From contig NZ_CP079105.1 of NCBI RefSeq assembly GCF_019285775.1, positions 3,480,603 through 3,544,602 on the forward strand: DNA of 64,000 nucleotides, written 5' to 3'. This DNA is from Skermania piniformis. GTDB lineage: Bacteria > Actinomycetota > Actinomycetes > Mycobacteriales > Mycobacteriaceae. Under the pieces are notes generated by a model. It ran no database searches. It was given only the letters and a program-made list of their open reading frames with translations, and was not told where the DNA came from. Positions 61,788 to 64,000 of the stretch are shown here, in pieces. Made by a program: the position numbers and the translations under genes. Position 1 is the stretch's first letter; each line of letters begins with the position of its first letter.

Positions 61788-63218
61788 ATGCTGGACACGC
61801 TTGCCCGACAGGCACAATCGAGCGCGGCGCGGCGCGCGCAGACGATCGGGCTGGCGCTGGTCGCCAACTACCCGAGTCGTCGCCGTCCGCTGGCCGTCCC
61901 CCCAAGCGGTAGCGGCCTTCGCCCGGTGCTCGGTCGCCCGGGACCTCCGCTGGTCGGCTACGCGCCGATGGTGTACGACTACATCAACTGGAGTCGACAG
62001 ATCTTCGCCGAGTTCGGCCCGCTGGGCTGGTCCAATCTGCTCGGCGTGCCCACCGTCGGCGTGATGGGGCCGGAAGCACTCGAAGTGGTCTGGGCCAATC
62101 GGGACAAGGCGTTCTCCAACGAGCTCGGCTTCGACTATTTCACCGGCCCGTTCTTCCGCCGCGGCCTGCTGATGCTGGATTTCGACGAGCACATTCACCA
62201 CCGGCGGATCATGCAGCAGGCCTTCACCCGTCCCCGGCTGATCGGCTACCTCGACATGCTGGCGCCGGCGATCGCGCGCGACCTGGCCACCTGGCAGCCG
62301 TCGGATCATTTCCGCTTCTACACCAACGCCAAACAGATGCTGTTGCACCTGGCGACCCAGGTGTTCGTCGGTATCGAGATCGGCCGGGAGTCGGCCGCCG
62401 TCGAGCAGGCGTTCGAGCACTCGCTCAGCGCCACCCAGGCCTACATTCGGGCCGACGTACCCGGCGGACATTGGGCCCGCGGCCTGCGCGGCCGGCGCAC
62501 CCTGGAGCAGTTCTTCCGCAGCCGGATCCCGGCCAAACGGGAGTCCGCCGACAACGACCTGTTCAGCGTGCTGTGCCGGGCGCAGAGCGACGGCGGGCAC
62601 CGGTTCGGCGACGACGACATCGTCAACCACATGATCTTCGTGCTGATGGCCGCACACGACACCAGCACGATCACCCTGTCGATGATGACGTACCTGATCG
62701 GCAAACACCCCGAATGGCAGGACCGACTTCGGGCCGAGTCCCGGGCACTGGACAAGCCGTTCCTCGACTACGACGACCTGGACCGACTTCCGTCGATGGA
62801 CCTGGTGTTCAAGGAAGCCACCCGGATGTACGCGCCGGCCGGCGCCCTGCCCCGGCAGGCACTCGTCGACACCGAGATCCTCGGCCATTACATCCCCGCC
62901 GGCACCAACCTGATGGTGAACGCCTTCGCCTCGATGCGATTGCACAAGTGGTGGCCGGACCCGGACCGGTTCGACCCGGAACGATTTGCCCCGCACCGCC
63001 GCGAAGACAAGATCCACCGGTTCGCCTGGTCACCGTTCGGCGGTGGGGAACACAAGTGCATCGGACTGTACTTCGGCGGGATGACGGTGAAATCGATCCT
63101 GCACCAACTCCTGCTCGGCTACCGCTGGCACGTTCCACGCGACTACGAGCCGCCGCTCGCGTGGGGCACCGGACCGCTGCCCAGCGACGGACTGCCGATG
63201 CGGTTGTGCCGGTTGTGA
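61788..63218 (+). CDS. Cytochrome P450 (first of two paralogues)
   Basis: 476 residues. FVLMAAHDTSTITL (about 285-295) is the I-helix acid-alcohol pair, LVFKEATRMYAP the ExxR (about 342), and FAWSPFGGGEHKCIGLYFG the heme loop with Cys at about 424. The first 60 residues are longer than in most bacterial P450s and basic (RRRPLAVPPS). GAAAGGA precedes the ATG. It oxygenates an unknown, probably lipophilic, substrate; the partner is probably the ferredoxin encoded with a four-base overlap downstream. Confidence 0.93.
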   Translation: MLDTLARQAQSSAARRAQTIGLALVANYPSRRRPLAVPPSGSGLRPVLGRPGPPLVGYAPMVYDYINWSRQIFAEFGPLGWSNLLGVPTVGVMGPEALEVVWANRDKAFSNELGFDYFTGPFFRRGLLMLDFDEHIHHRRIMQQAFTRPRLIGYLDMLAPAIARDLATWQPSDHFRFYTNAKQMLLHLATQVFVGIEIGRESAAVEQAFEHSLSATQAYIRADVPGGHWARGLRGRRTLEQFFRSRIPAKRESADNDLFSVLCRAQSDGGHRFGDDDIVNHMIFVLMAAHDTSTITLSMMTYLIGKHPEWQDRLRAESRALDKPFLDYDDLDRLPSMDLVFKEATRMYAPAGALPRQALVDTEILGHYIPAGTNLMVNAFASMRLHKWWPDPDRFDPERFAPHRREDKIHRFAWSPFGGGEHKCIGLYFGGMTVKSILHQLLLGYRWHVPRDYEPPLAWGTGPLPSDGLPMRLCRL

Positions 63219-63400
63219 GCCGGATGCTGATCGACCGGGAGCGTTGCGAGGGCCACGGCTTCTGCGAGGCACTCGCGCCGGACGTGTTCGAGGTGGACGA
63301 CGACGGCAAGTCCGTGGCGCGGGGCGAGTTGGACGCCGAAACCGCACAGTTGGTCTTGGACAGCTGCCCGGTTGCGGCGCTTCGGCTCGCGCCGGAATAG
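63215..63400 (+). CDS. 3Fe-4S ferredoxin
   Basis: 61 residues from a GTG that overlaps the P450 stop (GTGA); an ATG at 63224 would give 58 residues. CEGHGFC (CxxHxxC) and SCPVAAL (Cys-Pro) are the cluster ligands of P450-partner ferredoxins of the 3Fe-4S type, and the CxxHxxC pattern is typical of mycolata. It would pass electrons from a reductase to the P450. Confidence 0.92.
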   Translation: MSRMLIDRERCEGHGFCEALAPDVFEVDDDGKSVARGELDAETAQLVLDSCPVAALRLAPE

Positions 63401-63416
63401 CCCGCGCGCGAATATC

Positions 63417-63449
63417 GGGAATCAATCGTTTACGGAATCACTTGATTCC
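63417..63449. promoter_or_regulatory. Operator copy 2 (before the second P450 gene)
   Basis: GGGAATCAATCGTTTACGGAAT (63417-63438) is the counterpart of copy 1. It extends into a perfect inverted repeat GGAATCA-CT-TGATTCC (63434-63449), so GGAATCA appears three times (63418-63424, 63434-63440 and inverted at 63443-63449). Confidence 0.72.
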
Positions 63450-63495
63450 GAGTAGGCTGAAGCATCCGAGGCCACGCCGCCGAAAGGACCTCGAA

Positions 63496-64000
63496 ATGAC
63501 CAGCACCCCGTCCTTGTCGATGCTGCCGCGGCCGGACATCAGCGGCCGGGCGCTGTCGCTCGGCCTCCGATTCGTCGAGCACTATCCCAGCCCGCGTCGG
63601 CCGCTGGCCCCGCCACCGGCCGGCAGTGGACTGCGCCCAGTACCGGGCCGACCCGGCCTGCCCTACATCGGCTATGCGCCGATGGTGTACGACATGATCC
63701 CCTGGACCCGGAAGATGTTCGCCGAGTTCGGACCGGTCAGCTGGTCCCGGATGTTCGGCTCCGACGCCGTCTATGTGCTGGGTCCCGAAGCGCAGGAAGT
63801 GGTTTGGCTGAATCGGGACAAGGCGTTCTCCAACGAGCTCGGCTTCGACCACTTCACCGGCCCGTTCTTCCGCCGTGGCCTGCTGATGCTGGATTTCGAC
63901 GAGCATCTGCACCACCGGCGGATCATGCAGCAAGCCTTCACCCGTCCCCGGCTGCTCGGCTACCTCGACATGCTGGCGCCGGCGATCGCCGAAGATCTCG
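63496..64000 (+). CDS. Cytochrome P450, second paralogue (3' end outside the window)
   Basis: The first 168 codons from ATG (GAAAGGA upstream) read SLSMLPRPDISGRALSLGLR, then PGRPGLPYIGYAPMVYDMIP and RDKAFSNELGFDHFTGPFFR, with the stretch from there on nearly identical to the first P450 (KAFSNELGF, GPFFRRGLLMLDFDEH, HHRRIMQQAFTRPRL). Heme and I-helix motifs are beyond the window. It arose by duplication and has its own copy of the operator. Confidence 0.92.
   Translation, partial: MTSTPSLSMLPRPDISGRALSLGLRFVEHYPSPRRPLAPPPAGSGLRPVPGRPGLPYIGYAPMVYDMIPWTRKMFAEFGPVSWSRMFGSDAVYVLGPEAQEVVWLNRDKAFSNELGFDHFTGPFFRRGLLMLDFDEHLHHRRIMQQAFTRPRLLGYLDMLAPAIAEDL

Overview
The window is about 70% GC with dense, often overlapping genes (many ATGA, GTGA and TGATG junctions) and frequent GTG starts. 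It comes from a mycolic-acid actinobacterium (Mycobacteriales: a Nocardia, Gordonia or Skermania-like relative of Mycobacterium). The gene content supports this. From memory of the M. tuberculosis map it follows icd-metY-metX, folD-DUF3017, mfpA plus its conservon plus the SpoU/TrmL methylase, gltA2-citA-serC-sepH, the Rv0875c-Rv0882 block, rpfA-Rv0862c-XPB helicase, and plsB-plsC. No rRNA, tRNA, CRISPR array or insertion sequence was seen.

Layout. 1-3.2 kb: the end of a TetR gene, a barnase-type secreted lipoprotein RNase coupled to a barstar inhibitor, an alpha/beta hydrolase, a tiny Cys-rich protein and a membrane protein. 3.2-9.5 kb: icd, a DHA2 drug exporter with a divergent TetR, then a SAM-IV-type riboswitch, a hexapeptide Cys leader and metYX. 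9.5-17.5 kb: DUF3017/folD, mfpA, trmL, a DUF4349 lipoprotein and the four-gene conservon (sensor, roadblock, DUF742, GTPase). 17.9-25.1 kb: FKBP, gltA, a sugar kinase with an aldose epimerase, an MFS exporter with pdxH, and a second citrate synthase. 25-31.7 kb: a cupin, serC, sepH, a DUF6928-like protein, trmH with DUF2537, YccF, MarR, DUF2530 and TetR. 31.7-40.3 kb: a sacsin-like GHKL ATPase whose start codon is not canonical, DUF3027, a glutamine cyclotransferase, an MFS protein with DUF2771, cspB, and rpf behind a CRP-like box and a c-di-AMP riboswitch. 40.3-51.8 kb: a helicase-associated protein, a Ni/Co transporter, a hydrolase, an AAA ATPase + DUF4276 pair, XPB helicase, a coiled-coil protein, GNAT, aminotransferase and an AlkB-like dioxygenase under a LexA box. 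51.7-56.6 kb: DAHP synthase with an aromatic leader peptide, an SDR, and a huge Gly/Ser repeat surface protein. 57-64 kb: plsB-plsC, TetR and two near-identical P450 genes flanking a 3Fe-4S ferredoxin.

Most of the window is housekeeping (TCA cycle, Met/Ser/aromatic amino acids, folate, phospholipid synthesis). The most unusual items are: (i) the AAA ATPase/DUF4276 pair, which looks like a split OLD/PARIS-type defence module inserted next to XPB; (ii) the repeat surface protein; (iii) the ATPase gene with GTA where a start codon should be; (iv) short tandem repeats that span stop codons at several gene ends; (v) two amino-acid leader peptides; and (vi) a conserved operator shared by both P450 promoters. 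Functions come from reading translations against remembered families; no database search was run.
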